From Glandiceps talaboti (Eukaryota; Hemichordata; Enteropneusta; Spengelidae): a stretch of 62,000 nucleotides of DNA. The position numbers were made by a program, and so were the translations under genes. The notes beneath the pieces were generated by a model. The model was given only the letters and a program-made list of their open reading frames with translations. It made no database searches and was not told the DNA's origin. Below, piece by piece: positions 1 to 13,100 of the stretch; the stretch's first letter is position 1; every line of letters begins with the position of its first letter. Location: assembly GCF_964340395.1 (NCBI RefSeq), contig NC_135549.1, positions 24,242,342 through 24,304,341 of the forward strand. The letters run 5' to 3'.

Positions 1-1750
1 AACTCAACAGCATTGTGAAGAAATACATTGCTGGTCGTTGTAATAGACATCAGTCTACATTTCTTATTAACCAACATTTACCGATATTTACTCACACTTT
101 CTGACTAATTGTTAGTGTCTGTGGGTATAAATGCTAAAATATTATGTCCCCATATTATGGCAAAATAAATCAAAATGGCTAGACTAAATATACATAAACA
201 CTTGTAATGTCGCGTGTTTCACATTCATTGACTTTTATTTATCTGATTTTTTATTATTTGCCGACGAGAAGCATTACGATACCATCGTGATGCGTTGACG
301 GCATCCCAAGGACGGCATATTTTAGCACAATCGTACTCGCGTCGCCTTTTGAACGGCGCATTTAACAGCAAAGTAAACATATTTAATCTCGAATAAATAT
401 ACTAGCTATTAGAATACCAATGGGAAACTTCAAGAAGGTGTATCAGGACATGCAGTGCCACAATATATTTGCTGGTCCCATAATACACTAATTGATTCAA
501 TTTGCTCCGAGCATATGGAAGCACGCTCCAAGTCATTGCATCATGTAAATGGAACTGTGACTGACATAATTTTGTTGTCCATATATAAAATGAGAGTGAC
601 CTGTAAATGTTTCACAGTTTTCATCTTGTATTGTCACATGTTTGGCTTGTGAACGCAAGTTTACATATATTATTTTCGGCCAGGGCTGTCTAGGGCGCAA
701 TACTCTAGTCCGAGTCTGAGACCCATCGACTTGTTGGGGACACGGTATACAGGTGATTATTATATATTTGATTATCGGTAGGTGGGTAGTGTTGTCAAGT
801 TTTGTGCAGTCACCACGGCCGCGGCAGTAGGATAGTTCCACTGATCAAAGCTGAAGCAGTGTATGTACGTATGGACTCGGAGAGCACATTCGTGTCGGGT
901 TGAATTTATCCACGTGTTGATATAATCCATATTTATCAGATATATTGTAAAATTCGTACAGAAATAACGTCTCTAACATCAAAACAAACACTGAGAAATC
1001 TAGTTGCAGGCTTTCTCTCATAACCATGTGCTGGGGTCACGACCTTGATTGCCGACGTCAATGTTGTCCAATCATATATAATATCCTGAACACATCGCGA
1101 TATTTGATTTGTTGGTTTCCTAAACTGTAAACTTTGAATATCATGATTCGGTACAAAATTCTTCTAATGAATATTAAATAGGCTTGTTGTATGAAGTGAT
1201 ATCGCAACATTCAAGGGAAACCATACAAGTTTTCTTCCAGACGAGTTGCTAAAGTCATATAAATGACAACAACAAAACTCACAAAATTTCCTTAATTCTT
1301 TACAATTTTATTGCTGATAATATGGGTAATCTAATAGCTAGTATATTTATTCGAGATAAATATGTTTACTTTGTTGCTAAATGGGCCGTTAAAAGGCAAC
1401 CTCAGCGAGTACAAGTATAGTGGGCTAAAATATGCTGTCGACGCGTCATGCGTGTCAAAAGTATTCTAATGCTTCTTGTCGGTAAATAATATAAAAAAAT
1501 CAGATAAATAAAGTCAATGAATGTGAAACACACAACATTACAAGTGTTTATGTATATCTAGTCTAGCCATTTTGATTTATTTTGCCATAATATGGGGACA
1601 CAGTATTGTTGCATTGATACCCACAGACACTGGCAATTAGTCAGAAAGTGTGAGTAAATATCGGTAAATGTTAGTAGGACACTGTAGTTTTTGTTTACTG
1701 ATGGCTATTACAACAACCAGCAATGTATTTTTTCACAACACTGTTGAGTT
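1..1750. mobile_element. Long inverted-repeat (fold-back) element, left end cut by window edge
   Basis: The sequence from about 1 to 418 reappears as its reverse complement at about 1325-1750, including the stretch around TACTAGCTATTAGA at the inner end and AACTCAACAG at the outer end. The arms are at least 418 bp and only slightly diverged; about 900 bp of unique sequence lies between them. No transposase-like reading frame is visible in the interior. The outer end of the left arm is not visible, so termini and target duplication cannot be defined. It is best read as a long-TIR non-autonomous DNA transposon or fold-back element. Confidence 0.75.
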
Positions 1751-2169
1751 TTATTCACCTTTTGACTATGCTCGTCATAGGCTATGTGCGAACGAGTACC
1801 CCTTACGACGTCACAAAATCCTGTGGTCTAGGTGGGACCGGAAATACCCGAAAACTCTCGAAGTAAATCCGAAGGGAACTGACTGAAAAAAGGTCATTTT
1901 AATGTGTTTGCAGACGCAAGTTTGTAAAACCAGTATACATTTCACAAGCATGTCGTCTAGCAAAATACCAATAGTGAATGTGAGCATTTTGAATCACCTT
2001 TAAATTGCAACAGCACACTTTATGAACCTGCATTTATGTGGATTATACTATTCAAAAGAAACTTGTGACCAATTCTTGCCAACATTTACCTGAAACTATA
2101 TCACTCATCTCTTCCTTTTGAGCATCAGCAGTTCTCTTATAATTCCTGACAGCGAGACTTTTATGGCAG

Positions 2170-2224
<55 letters not shown>

Positions 2225-2494
2225 CTTTCACAGAGACGAGCTGCAGCTGTAGCACGCAGTGAATGGTTAGACATAGCTGAATCCATTAAATCCTGCTTTG
2301 GTACAGAATCTGTGAACAACAGAGTTGAGTTGGTTATACCCCATAATTCTCGAAGAAAACCACATCTTGCGTTGGTTTCTTAAATGCTTAGAGATAAAAC
2401 GCACCACCCGGGCGATCGAAGAGACTGTAATGAAAATGACAAAACGGGTCACCATTGCATGATTATATATTGTATCAATTCGATTCATACTAGG
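1751..2494. other. Intergenic, no gene seen
   Basis: I see no exon-like reading frame or splice pattern here. The only structured sequence is an (ATC)n tract at about 2175-2224, which produces a false poly-Met frame on the minus strand. Confidence 0.6.
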
Positions 2495-2495
2495 C

Positions 2496-2535
2496 TAAAC
2501 TATAGACCCTCCACCCTGGAGGGTCTATGGTTAAA
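2496..2535. repeat. Short palindrome (hairpin)
   Basis: ATAGACCCTCCA and TGGAGGGTCTAT face each other across a 3-nt centre, and the pairing extends outward to TAAAC/GTTTA with mismatches, giving about 17 bp per arm. It is probably the remnant of a palindromic transposable element end rather than a terminator. Confidence 0.6.
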
Positions 2536-2540
2536 CATTT

Positions 2541-3640
2541 TGTATGAAAATATTTGTATATCTAAAAACGTATTGAAAAAAACGCTTACGGTGCAAAACT
2601 AAACGAAAAATCAGACCGTTTTTGTACTGATTTGCTATTGATATATAAAAATATTTCACAGTTTGTGACGATAAATAACTAATCGGATGCATGTGATTTG
2701 TCAAATACAAACACCCCACTCATGCGTTCCCCGAAAGTACAATTTTGTAATGTCAATAAAACTTATGTTTGTCAAAAGATTAAATCTCAGATACGATATA
2801 GAATTTACCTTCACCTACCATTTAGTTTTGTATAATTCATAGTAGGTTACGATGAAGCGACTTCTGTTTTCCACATTTTCATAAGCTCTTGTCGTTCGTT
2901 TAATGAAATGGCTTTTCAGACCACCCACTACTACTGCATAATTTCAATGATATTTGAGAATTTTCACACCTAATAGTACGGTGGCTGGATTGGAAATGGA
3001 ACAAATGTTGAACAGTTGTTCCTTATATATCATGTTCTACAATTCAAATGAGGAACATATGCATTTCAACCAATCAGAGGGCTTCGCAAGTTGTAAGTTG
3101 AAAACATTCGAGTTGGGCACAATAATTATTTTAGAAGATTCTTTTAATCTGGCCAATTGGTGTAGTATAAGTTCTATGTTTGTTCCTTATTGATCAGTTT
3201 TCTCTTTTGGTGAACTTGTCCGTATAAGTACGTGTTAACACCTTTGCTAAGCGAGTGGCAGACAGTAGCAATCATGTTTATGTACAGTATGTTTATTCAT
3301 CATGTATGTACCGTGACTCTCTCCAGTGCAGGTATTGGAGAGATATTCTCTATTGATTTTGCGTCGTTACTGTTTATGTATGTTTTTATGGGCCTCGAGC
3401 GTGATGCAAACAATAAATAAATAGATACAACACATTAGTACTGTCAAAGATAGGTACTCATTGCAGATAATACTAGGAATTTAATTCAAATCTCGTGCTC
3501 TCATGCAGGGGTCTTTGACCATTAGAAAAAATATTAACGGCTCGGAATAACTAAGGTTTAGCTCGAAAGGTAAGAATTAATGGAGAGATGCTTAACCTAT
3601 GTATTTAAATTTACTATTATGTCTGCACACTCATGACTTT
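2541..3640. other. Intergenic, no gene seen
   Basis: AT-rich sequence with only short, unsupported reading frames. No splice-flanked coding segment or recognisable domain was found on either strand. Confidence 0.5.
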
Positions 3641-3642
3641 TT

Positions 3643-3692
3643 TGGTGGTGGTGGTGGTGGTGGTGGTGGTGGTGGTGGTGGTGGGGGGGGGG
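3643..3692. repeat. (GGT)n microsatellite running into a G tract
   Basis: About 13 GGT units followed by a run of G. The poly-Gly reading frame through it is an artefact of the repeat. Confidence 0.9.
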
Positions 3693-4489
3693 GTCGTGTG
3701 CAATTTCAAAAAAGTTACCAGATTCGATCTTCTGTCTATAGTTTACATCGCCATATAAAACTCTGTGTAGTATTAGTTGGCATGATTTTTACAGCATTGT
3801 ATAATTTAGTAGTGTTTATATTAGTTCATTAGAAAAACGTGATGCATTTTACGGCACAGAAACGTTTGAGCTTCGTACTATACCATACCAAACCATTTTA
3901 AAGTCGCGGTTTTATCCCGTAGAATCCAACATTGCTGCGTGTTGTGCGTGCAGCATATAGTCCATATGTCATTATGTGTGTGATTGCAAATCCGGTACGT
4001 TCATGGTGGACGACATATTTTGCGTTATCAACAGTACATTCCTTACAAAGGCGACACTTCTATAAGAGTTGCTGAGTTATGTTTTTTACGAGCGGAGTTG
4101 CAAAACGGAATAGAGAGGTGTGAAAATGGCACGTCATGTGCAAATTTCCATGTCACAAAATCACATTTATGTTATAAAATTCATGTTTTCATTGATGAAA
4201 TTACACATTCGAATAAAATAAAATCGTTATTTTCATGCGAGAAATCAATGTTTGTATTCGTAAATTGGTAGTGTGATAACAAGGAATGTGCAGAGTTCGC
4301 ATCGATGATTGTACATTGAATACACGGCAAGGCTTAAATGAGGGCTCAAAAAACCAATGTAGTGAATGACACAGCCAATATGAATGTAATGCTCTTATTA
4401 TGATTTAAATATGGATCTAGTTCTTTCAAGTGGTAGGCAGAAAGTGTCAATGTTTAATGGCGGCTTCAGCTCGTGTTGTCTCAATGTAA

Positions 4490-6220
4490 GGGACCGGACA
4501 GAATTTACGGCGGGGGGGGGGAGAAATTGGGGGGCCATGAAAAAAATGGGAGGCTTGAAAGGGGGGCCATGAAAATTCTCATGGTTTGAAAGGGTGGCCG
4601 CGAAATATTTTGTCATTGAAAAAAATTAATATGTTAGAAAATTTAGCATTGCATGAGATAGCACTTGATATCGCCTTTAATATTGAATGTCTACACTTTC
4701 ATTTATGTATTAAAATGGAAGTGTGTACGTTTGTATGTACCTATTTAGTGAAGCATAAAAACACTACTCAAGATTAATTTGATACACCCAAGCCGTACCA
4801 GGACTATAATTGGCTTGACTTAGTTGTGCATGGAAAGTTAAGCTCTCTTCAGGTTGCTGAATTAGACAAGTACTTGAAATATCAGCAACTAAACATACAT
4901 GGTAGGAAGGATGACAAGTTGAAAGCTGTTACATGTGATGTGTTAAGAAGAACTTCAAGAGAGCAACAGAAGTCAGTGATTGAAAAGAACACAGTTGATG
5001 AAAGTGAAGAGGAACTGTGTGACAGTGAAGAAGGAGATATTGTTTTAGAAGAAATTCGTAGTGATAGTGACACCGATATATCAAGTACTAGTGACAGTGA
5101 CAGTGAGAGTGACAGCGAATCAAATGAGTCGAGCCATCAAAAAGACCAGGATGGTTCCCCTTATTGTTCAAACTAGATCAGGTAGACTGGCTGGATCATG
5201 GAAACTTGCTTTATATAAATTCAAGATTATGAATAAAGGGGTTGTATTGCAAAGGCTATTCATCATTGACATTGCACTTCAAGCTTAATGTGAATGGTTT
5301 AGAAAACTGTGAGTAATACTCATCTGATCACTGTACAGTGTATTGAATACAATTCTGAATTTGCTGTCCCCATCATGAAGTCACAAATGCCTGACACTAT
5401 AGGTTTAAATATGTATGGTTTTGGAACTGAAAGCATATTGATTACATCTAAGTATTCCACAACATTCTGAATTTCTTTGCACTTTCATGAAGTCACAAAT
5501 GTATTACATTTACATGTGTATTGGTAATGCATTTGGTGTAGGAAAGTGAAAGCTGTATTTGTCAGACCTCAGTGTGCATAAAATCCTTAGTTTGCTAGCA
5601 CTTCATGACATCACAAATGTCTGATATTAGATAGTTATTGTGTTATGAGTATAAATAGATATTTGAATACACTATGTAGGTGATGTGATGTCCTTAGATA
5701 CTCCCCACAAATGTCCCCACTACAGTTTTTCACAAATCACGCATGTGAATGTGTGTTTACTCTGTGTCTGTATTTCTGTGTATGTATCAGTGAATGACAG
5801 TTAAAACCACCACATCAAATGCCTTGGTATTAAGTGATGACTACTTATGGTGTCTAGTTGGGAAATAAACAAGATTATACCACATGTGTATGATTACATG
5901 TATGGTCAAAATGTTTTATATTGTTTTGTTTTCTAAAAAACTTCCTTGTTGTTTGGGCTGAAATAGTAACATAATAGTAGTACCAAAAGAAATATTACAG
6001 TTGTGCTACAGTAACAAAAAAATTTGTACTCTTTTTAGTTATTGTAGGGGGCAGGATATTGTGCACTTTTTTTTTGGGGGGGGCATGAAATTTTTATACT
6101 TTTGAAAGGGGGGACTGTGAAATTTTGGTCACAGTGGATGGGGGCCAGGAAAAAAAAACAAGTCAGACATAATTTCTCCCCAGCCCCCCCCCCCCCCCGC
6201 CGTAAATTCTGTCCGGTCCC
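4490..6220. mobile_element. 1.73-kb DNA transposon with identical terminal inverted repeats and TAA target duplication
   Basis: The left end reads GGGACCGGACAGAATTTACG followed by CGG and a G run. The right end is its exact reverse complement, preceded by a C run. TAA flanks both ends (4487-4489 and 6221-6223). A 3-bp TWA-type duplication is typical of PIF/Harbinger elements, but no transposase is present to confirm the superfamily. Subterminal regions repeat 'gggggccatgaaa'-like blocks facing inward at both ends. The interior holds an acidic SAP-like frame (4778-5176) and degenerate roughly 125-bp direct repeats around 'atgaagtcacaaatg' (5370-5640). The right end lies about 65 bp beyond the stop codon of gene A. 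Confidence 0.8.
4778..5176 (+). pseudogene. Transposon-borne SAP-like, acidic C-terminal fragment
   Basis: A 132-codon open frame follows an in-frame TAA (4775-4777) and contains no ATG, so it is not a complete gene. It opens with a P-Y-x-D-Y-x-W segment, then L-x-V-A-E-L-D-K-Y-L ... G-R-K-D-D-K-L. This fits the helix-turn-helix pattern of a SAP-type DNA-binding motif. It ends in a low-complexity Asp/Ser/Glu tail. Similar segments occur at the C-termini of DNA-transposon proteins, as I recall, and its position inside the TIR element supports that origin. The rest of the protein is missing, which suggests an internally deleted copy. Exact family is uncertain. Confidence 0.5.
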
Positions 6221-6285
6221 TAAGGTGTACTTTAGCATTCATAAATTGTCTCCTGTCCTTTGAATTCCACATTGATCACCAAAAA

Positions 6286-9200
6286 TCACTCAAGTAATGC
6301 TATCTCGACAGCCTCCTGTGGAATTCCAGAAAGGTTTGCAAGACAACGAGTCTTCAATCCTTGAGCTTTTCGTTCTTCTCCAACGAATCTTCCCCATGAA
6401 CCAGGCTTCATCCAAGACAGGAATACCTTGGACCCTTGGTTGACAGAGAAAACAATATAATGATGTGTATCAATTGTGGATGACGGTATGAGCAGATGAA
6501 TGAATGAATGAGTGAGTGGCGGGCAAGCGAGTGAGTGAGTGAGTGAGTCAGTCAGTCAGTCAGTCAGTCAGTCAGTCAGTCAGTCAATGAGTGAGTGAGT
6601 CAGTGACGACTGACTGGCTGAATGACTGACTGACTGACTGACTGACTGACTGACTGACTGAATGAATGAATGAATTAATTAATTAATTAATTACATGCGT
6701 GACTGCCGAAAACACCTAATCTGTTTTGGGTTTATGTTTTCTTATACTTTTTTGATATTTTGCTGATAAAAATGCTACATTTTAAAAACCTTTGATAATG
6801 AATATCGCTTTGCATTATTTTCACTTGTAAAAGTGTAAGATTTGGAAGTGATAACCGAAGATTATAATGTAAAATGTATGACATTTGCAAAGAGTCAAAA
6901 CCTGAAATGATGATTAAACACATTACACTGCTCATACCATAGGGAGCGAGTGATAACATCATATTACCCGTAACCATGAGGAATGACATCATACTAGTAC
7001 TTAGACCATAGAGATGTATGACGTTATTCTACTTACACCATAAAATGAAACGACGTCATTCTACTTATACAATAATGATTGCATACATTACACTGTTCAT
7101 ACCATAGCGAGCGAGAGCGTGATAACATCATACTAACCATACCATAAGGAAGAATATATGAAGAGAAACAGATTAGACTTCCGACCATGCCTGTCAAAAA
7201 GTACTTACTGAAACATATTTCTTGTTCGATAAGAGAAATGATATAGCTATTATTTGCATATTTCTTCATACAGGGTAATTGGATGACGTCATCAATGCTT
7301 ACCACTCTGTTTTCGGATAATCTAGATTTCATGTTGAACAATATTTGCTTTAAAATAAATTGAAAAAAAACAACATATTACCAAATTTAACCTGAAGGCG
7401 TATGATAACTTAATGATTCGATCAAAGTTTGTGGTATTTTCATATACCTATTACAGCTGATGAGGTGAATATACGATCTTTAAAGTCATCCTCAGAATAG
7501 TGCATAGTGCTTTTACAAGGGGATTCAGCCTGAGCATGCAGTTTCGATAAGGTGAGACATCACGTTTAATGAGACTGGGTACAGATTCATGGTTTCATGT
7601 TAAGATACATACAATAAAAATATCAGCTAGAGCTTGATCCCTCACTGTGACAGTGTTTCATTGTCTTGTCTGTGTGGTCAGTGTAAAGTTGGATATTTGA
7701 ATGTTTAAATATGCGTCTACCATGTGTCTATTGTAACAGTTGTAATGTACATGCTTCTACTGTTTGTACACCATTAACTAAAGTCATACTCGGAATACTG
7801 CATAGTGCTAGTTGCTATAAGGTTTATACGAATACTATTAGACGAATTCCAGGGGATTCCACCTGATGAGCATACAGTTTCGTTAAGGTGATGATGTATC
7901 AATTTCAGTGAAACTGGCTACAACTTCAACGTCTTGATATATAAAATAAAGATAGCAGAGAGTGATCCCTCACTGTAAACTTGAATATGTGAACGTCTTA
8001 ATATGTACAAATTAACAAGTTTTCCGTGTGTCCGTTCTAACAGTATTCAGTGTGCATGCTGGTACTGTTTACAGCATTAACCAAATAAAGAACAGACAAT
8101 TCGGAAGTAATGATAGTGTGGTATTATTAATATGATATTTATCTTATCAGAAAACCTCATGGCACCTCTGACTGAGCTTGACATCTTACCTTATCTAAAC
8201 TGCATGTTCACCCTGAATCCCCTGTAATGGTATGGCGAAAATGGTTATATATTGATATCCATGCATTGGTATTTGTGAGTTTTGATTAATTGTCACCGTA
8301 CGATACTTCATACCTGCACTCACATTTTAATCAAAATCGTTTTCATTTTAGTTAAGTCACGATTTGTTGGTTTATGACACTGAATTTGGAGCAAGGATCA
8401 GAATCTGCCCTGATTGTAATGTTACCTGTGGAAACGGTGGATGTGAGATATATATACACGTCAGGTTAACAGAATCCATGTATTCGGCGATGATATTTGC
8501 CATGTACGGCGATAGCTCCTTCATGGTCTGTAGATTCTGCTTTCTTTCAGGGTGACAATTCTTAATATAAGTGTGCAAACACCTGTGTGTGACATGATAA
8601 ATAGTATATTACATTATTAGTTTAATTATTAGCCTTTAGAGAATGGGCATATAAATTAGCTGGGAGGGACCAGTGTTTTTAGAAGTCCGGTGCGTGAAAA
8701 AAATGACCCCCCCCCCCCTGTCATTGAAATACTTGTGATAAAAAAGAGCAATGCACAAAAATAGCGATCCCTCAAATAGTTGAATGCAAAATGGTGGTCC
8801 TCCCCTTAAAACACCAGCTAGTCCCCTCTCCTGTAATTTGTATCTTGTTCCTTCTTATACTATTGAACACATGCAAGAATATATGACTGCCTTGTAACAT
8901 AATTTGCATAAACTTGGACTTGAGTTAACTAAACCGTCGAATGTATTACTAGTAACTTATTTTAGAATATTTATTCAGAAACAATCAGACTTGCTAATGG
9001 TTGAATTCCTTCAATTGTTTACGGGACACAATAAGCTGTGTTTCATATTGTTTCATTATTTTGGTTTCAAGCCGGACACGGGAACATTATAACAATCTTT
9101 CCCGCCGTTTTGTTGGAATTTTTCATCTGGTGATGTGTTTGTTTGTTTGTTGTTGTTTTTCGTTGTACGATTACTAACCTTTCGCCAGTTTTATTTCGCC

Positions 9201-10073
9201 AATGAACAGCGATAAACGACTGTCCGTCACAAATTTGTCTTTCGATATCGTCAACAATAAATCTTATATACGATGCCCTGATAAGTTTTTGTGTCGCTAC
9301 ATTTTCAAGTTCCGCAACATCAGGAATTTTGACTTTCACCTCACGAGGGCGCAGGACAGCTATACATCTCCGTGACCTGAATGACAACTGTAACTGTTCT
9401 TCATACTCTGTCTCTGAATTAGGAATCGTTAATGAACTAGGTAAAAAGATATCAATCATTTTTCCTAAATATTCCCGATAACTGTCGTAAGTTGCTATTA
9501 ACTCCTGTGGAGTAACTTGTTTTTGTATATGGAATGGAGACACGATATCATCGGATGTCAAATTCTTGCCGCAAATTTCCTTGTATTCACTCAGTGGGAT
9601 GACTGGTAACAGTTGGCGGAGTTGATCTTCGTCAAAGGTAGAATTAAATGGCACTAATTTACTTTTTTCAGTATCTTTGTAATGTGTTTTCATAGGAACT
9701 ATAACAAGTGTTCTCTTAAAGTGCAGTGCAAGGGTTACTGTTCTCCTCAATTCAATCATCCATCGCCCGGGTCCGTTCTTTTGATAATCTAATAATGGCA
9801 ACATATACATCGCCTGGTTGTTCATGACGTCAGTTGTGGTGGCGCCATTCTCTGCTTCAATAGCATGTGAAGTATGTTCAGCTACATCCTAGAATAGGAG
9901 TAGAATATAAGCATATTCTTCAATGTTAGTAAAACCTGCGATAACGAGCGTGATGGGTCCGTTTTCTCACAACCATGGAATATCTTACTTAGAGGTGAAG
10001 ATAGGATGAGGATATAAATAAGTACATACTGTAAATCACGTGGTGCTCTGGGCATGGCAAAGAGTGTGTGTGT

Positions 10074-10132
<59 letters not shown>

Positions 10133-13100
10133 CAACTTAAAGTAAAAATAAACGCCCCACCGATTGCCATGATATTCTGTGGGTATATTAATTTACCTTG
10201 GGTATTTATTTGGGAAATTGTTCAAATTAAAATGATCTTACCACCGGTGTACATGTGTGATTTGGGTCAAAAACTGTGATTTTCGGTCAAAAAAATTAAA
10301 CTCAGAAACTACTGGGCAGATCGGTATGAAATTTGGTGGGAACATTCTTAGGGGTGTTTATATTAAGAATTGTTCATGACATGATGATGCCATTAGTTAT
10401 ATCAGTGATAATTAGGGCTAAAACTACATCTTTGTTTTGTAAAAAATCTTTACTTCCAAAACTACTGCGCAGATTGGGTTGATATTTAATGGGGATGCAT
10501 CTGGGGATGTATAGATGAAGACATATTACACTGTAAGCATGTAATGATCCCATCAGTGTTATGCAAACTTGATGTACAAATGTGAATTTGGTTCAAAAAC
10601 ATATATCCCAAAAAGTACTTAGTCAATGAGAATGAACCTTAGTGAGATGTGTTTCTTGAAGTATTATTCTGCAGATTTTCTTCAAAACATTTTGACACAA
10701 TTGGCCCTAGCAACCATGACCACGGCCTTAGCAACAACCAAATGCCAGTATATTTTGGTCAAATAACAACATCATCTGAAAGGCAAGTGAGTAAACATAT
10801 AAAAAATGTATGCAAATATCCCTAGCATACATGACCACGCCCATAGCAACAGCCAAACGGTGCTGTATTTAACAAAGATAACAGGGATTCTTAGTCAAGT
10901 GAACAAACATTCAAAAAATTCATGTAAATATGCCTAGCAACAAGACTATGCCCATGGCAACAGCCAAATTATCACATATATTGCAAAGATAACAACAGGG
11001 ATTAACAGAGAGGTAACAAGTATTCCAAATGTATGTAAATGTGCCTAGCAACAAGATCATGCCCATAGCAACAGCCAATTGATCACGTATATTGCAAAGA
11101 TAACATCAGGAAATCATAGACAAGTGAACGAACATTCAAAAAAAGTGTGCAAATATGTCTAGCAACAACATCACACCCATAGCAACAGCCAAATGCCCGT
11201 GTATATTGCAAATATAACAACAGGCCTAGGGTTGGATACGCAACTGGATAGTCAGTGGGGAAATGAACACCCATACCTAGTATGGATTAGCATGTGGATA
11301 AACATTTTTTTTAAAGTGAACAGTTGTGCTACATCGCTATTGGCACTATTTTTTAAAGTAGAACATAGACGAGGTTCATTTTAGCTTGACAGCATTCGTT
11401 GATGCGTAAGACGGATGCAGAAATTTCTTTTTCATCAAGCTTGCATAATGGGACCTTTCTGAAACAGATTTATAAACTAATCTGACTGAGAATAGACCGG
11501 ATGTGTATTGTGGCGAGGCATTCTGGAAATACACAAAGTTGGGAGCTAAACATATCTTAAACCCTCGCCAAAACCATGCCCAGACTATTTTTCACGAAGT
11601 GTTTAGCACCTAATTCTGTTCCCAGAATGCCTTGCAAGAGTGTACCGAAGGCCTTCCAAATGTATTAAAACACCACAATACATGAAAAGTGATTACTTGT
11701 GTTTACTAAGCTTGTGATTAAAAACGACGCAACTGCTAGTGTCACGGACCAACATTGTAATATTTACAATTCTGCGAATTTCGTCCCCTTTTCTCAAAAT
11801 AAATAAAATTCACTTTTCAAACTGAGCTACAAGAGAAACAGTTTTATCCTCAGTAGCTCATATAGGTTGAATAACGAGAAAACTCGGCACTAACATATTG
11901 TGATCAGTTGAGTAAAAATAATCTCATTGAAACACTCTCTTAAGGTAAGATCTAGAGGTATAGGACAATGAAGGCCTGTAGCAGAAAGGAATAGGAAAAT
12001 AATTATGGATATCGTCTCGTTCGGGGAGGTAACTAGCAAACCATAAATCGGCGTCTGCTGAGCTATTGCTGTATGTTCGTGTCCTGTTGTACAAGAATAT
12101 CCTTGTATGTGTAACCTAGAGTAACGTACAACATTTAGTGAGAAGTCAAACAGGTTACATGTATTACAACGCAATGTGTCTACAAATAACTTTCTCTACA
12201 AACGTTTTACACATTTAAAAAAAAAAATTCCAGGGAACTTGGGGGTACACCGTGGGACCTACAGCTAGGACCAGGCCACGACCAGGCCAGAGCGAAAGAT
12301 TAAAAAACACAGCGTGTCATCAGTTTAGTCCGGGCCAGGTTCGGACAAGATTTCGTCCCAGAGCGAAGACGTGCTTCGGGATCCGGGACCAAAGACCGTG
12401 GTCAGGTTTAGACCTGAGCAGCATACGATCATGGGTATTAGAATACATCCATGATACGATTAACAGGTTATCTGGTGTGATAATCCCCAAAAGCTCAGAC
12501 CACTAAAAGAATTCTCTATATAGTGTGTCTGAGCCACAATATAAGATGAATGCTAAATTGTCAGTGGAAGTACTGATACCAAGGTAATTATATTTTTTCA
12601 CTGGACAAAGCTTATGCAGTCGATAAATAAACCTAACACGTGTATGGTCTATAACGAGAATGAATATTCCCTCAACAAAGAAGATTTCGAGTTATATTTA
12701 TTCTTTACTTAGTCAATTAACAATTTGGGAAAAGAGAAAACAACAGAAGAATCACTAAAAATAGATCAAATTCTAAATCATTGCATGCTCCCTGCTTCCT
12801 GTACTCATAGTAAGATACGCGTAATTTGAATGTTGAACTTTGCAGGTGTGCACCGACTATCTCGCAGAGCATTCAGGGGTACCTGGTACGCTGACAATAA
12901 CTACAGTAGACTATTTTGATCACATACCATATCACATTTAGACAATATACAAATCTTAAAAACAAAAATTTCAGGGGATGCAAAGCCAGATACCTCATAC
13001 TAACTACCAACGTGCAATTAACTAGAAATCAGGGAATTAGCCTGGGGGTTAGATAAGAATGTGATGTGTGGGTGTCATGGACCCCACTTCAGACCAAACA

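Noticed and set aside
8551-8565. Acceptor AG at the 'attaag' just before the conserved part of exon 3 in gene A
   Set aside because: It shifts the frame and gives a stop within a few codons; the AG at 8584-8583 keeps phase 2 and the conserved R-C junction.
12240-12506. 84-aa Arg/Pro-rich protein
   Set aside because: Locally GC-rich repeat-like text ('accaggccacgaccaggcca'); no homology recognised and no splice context.
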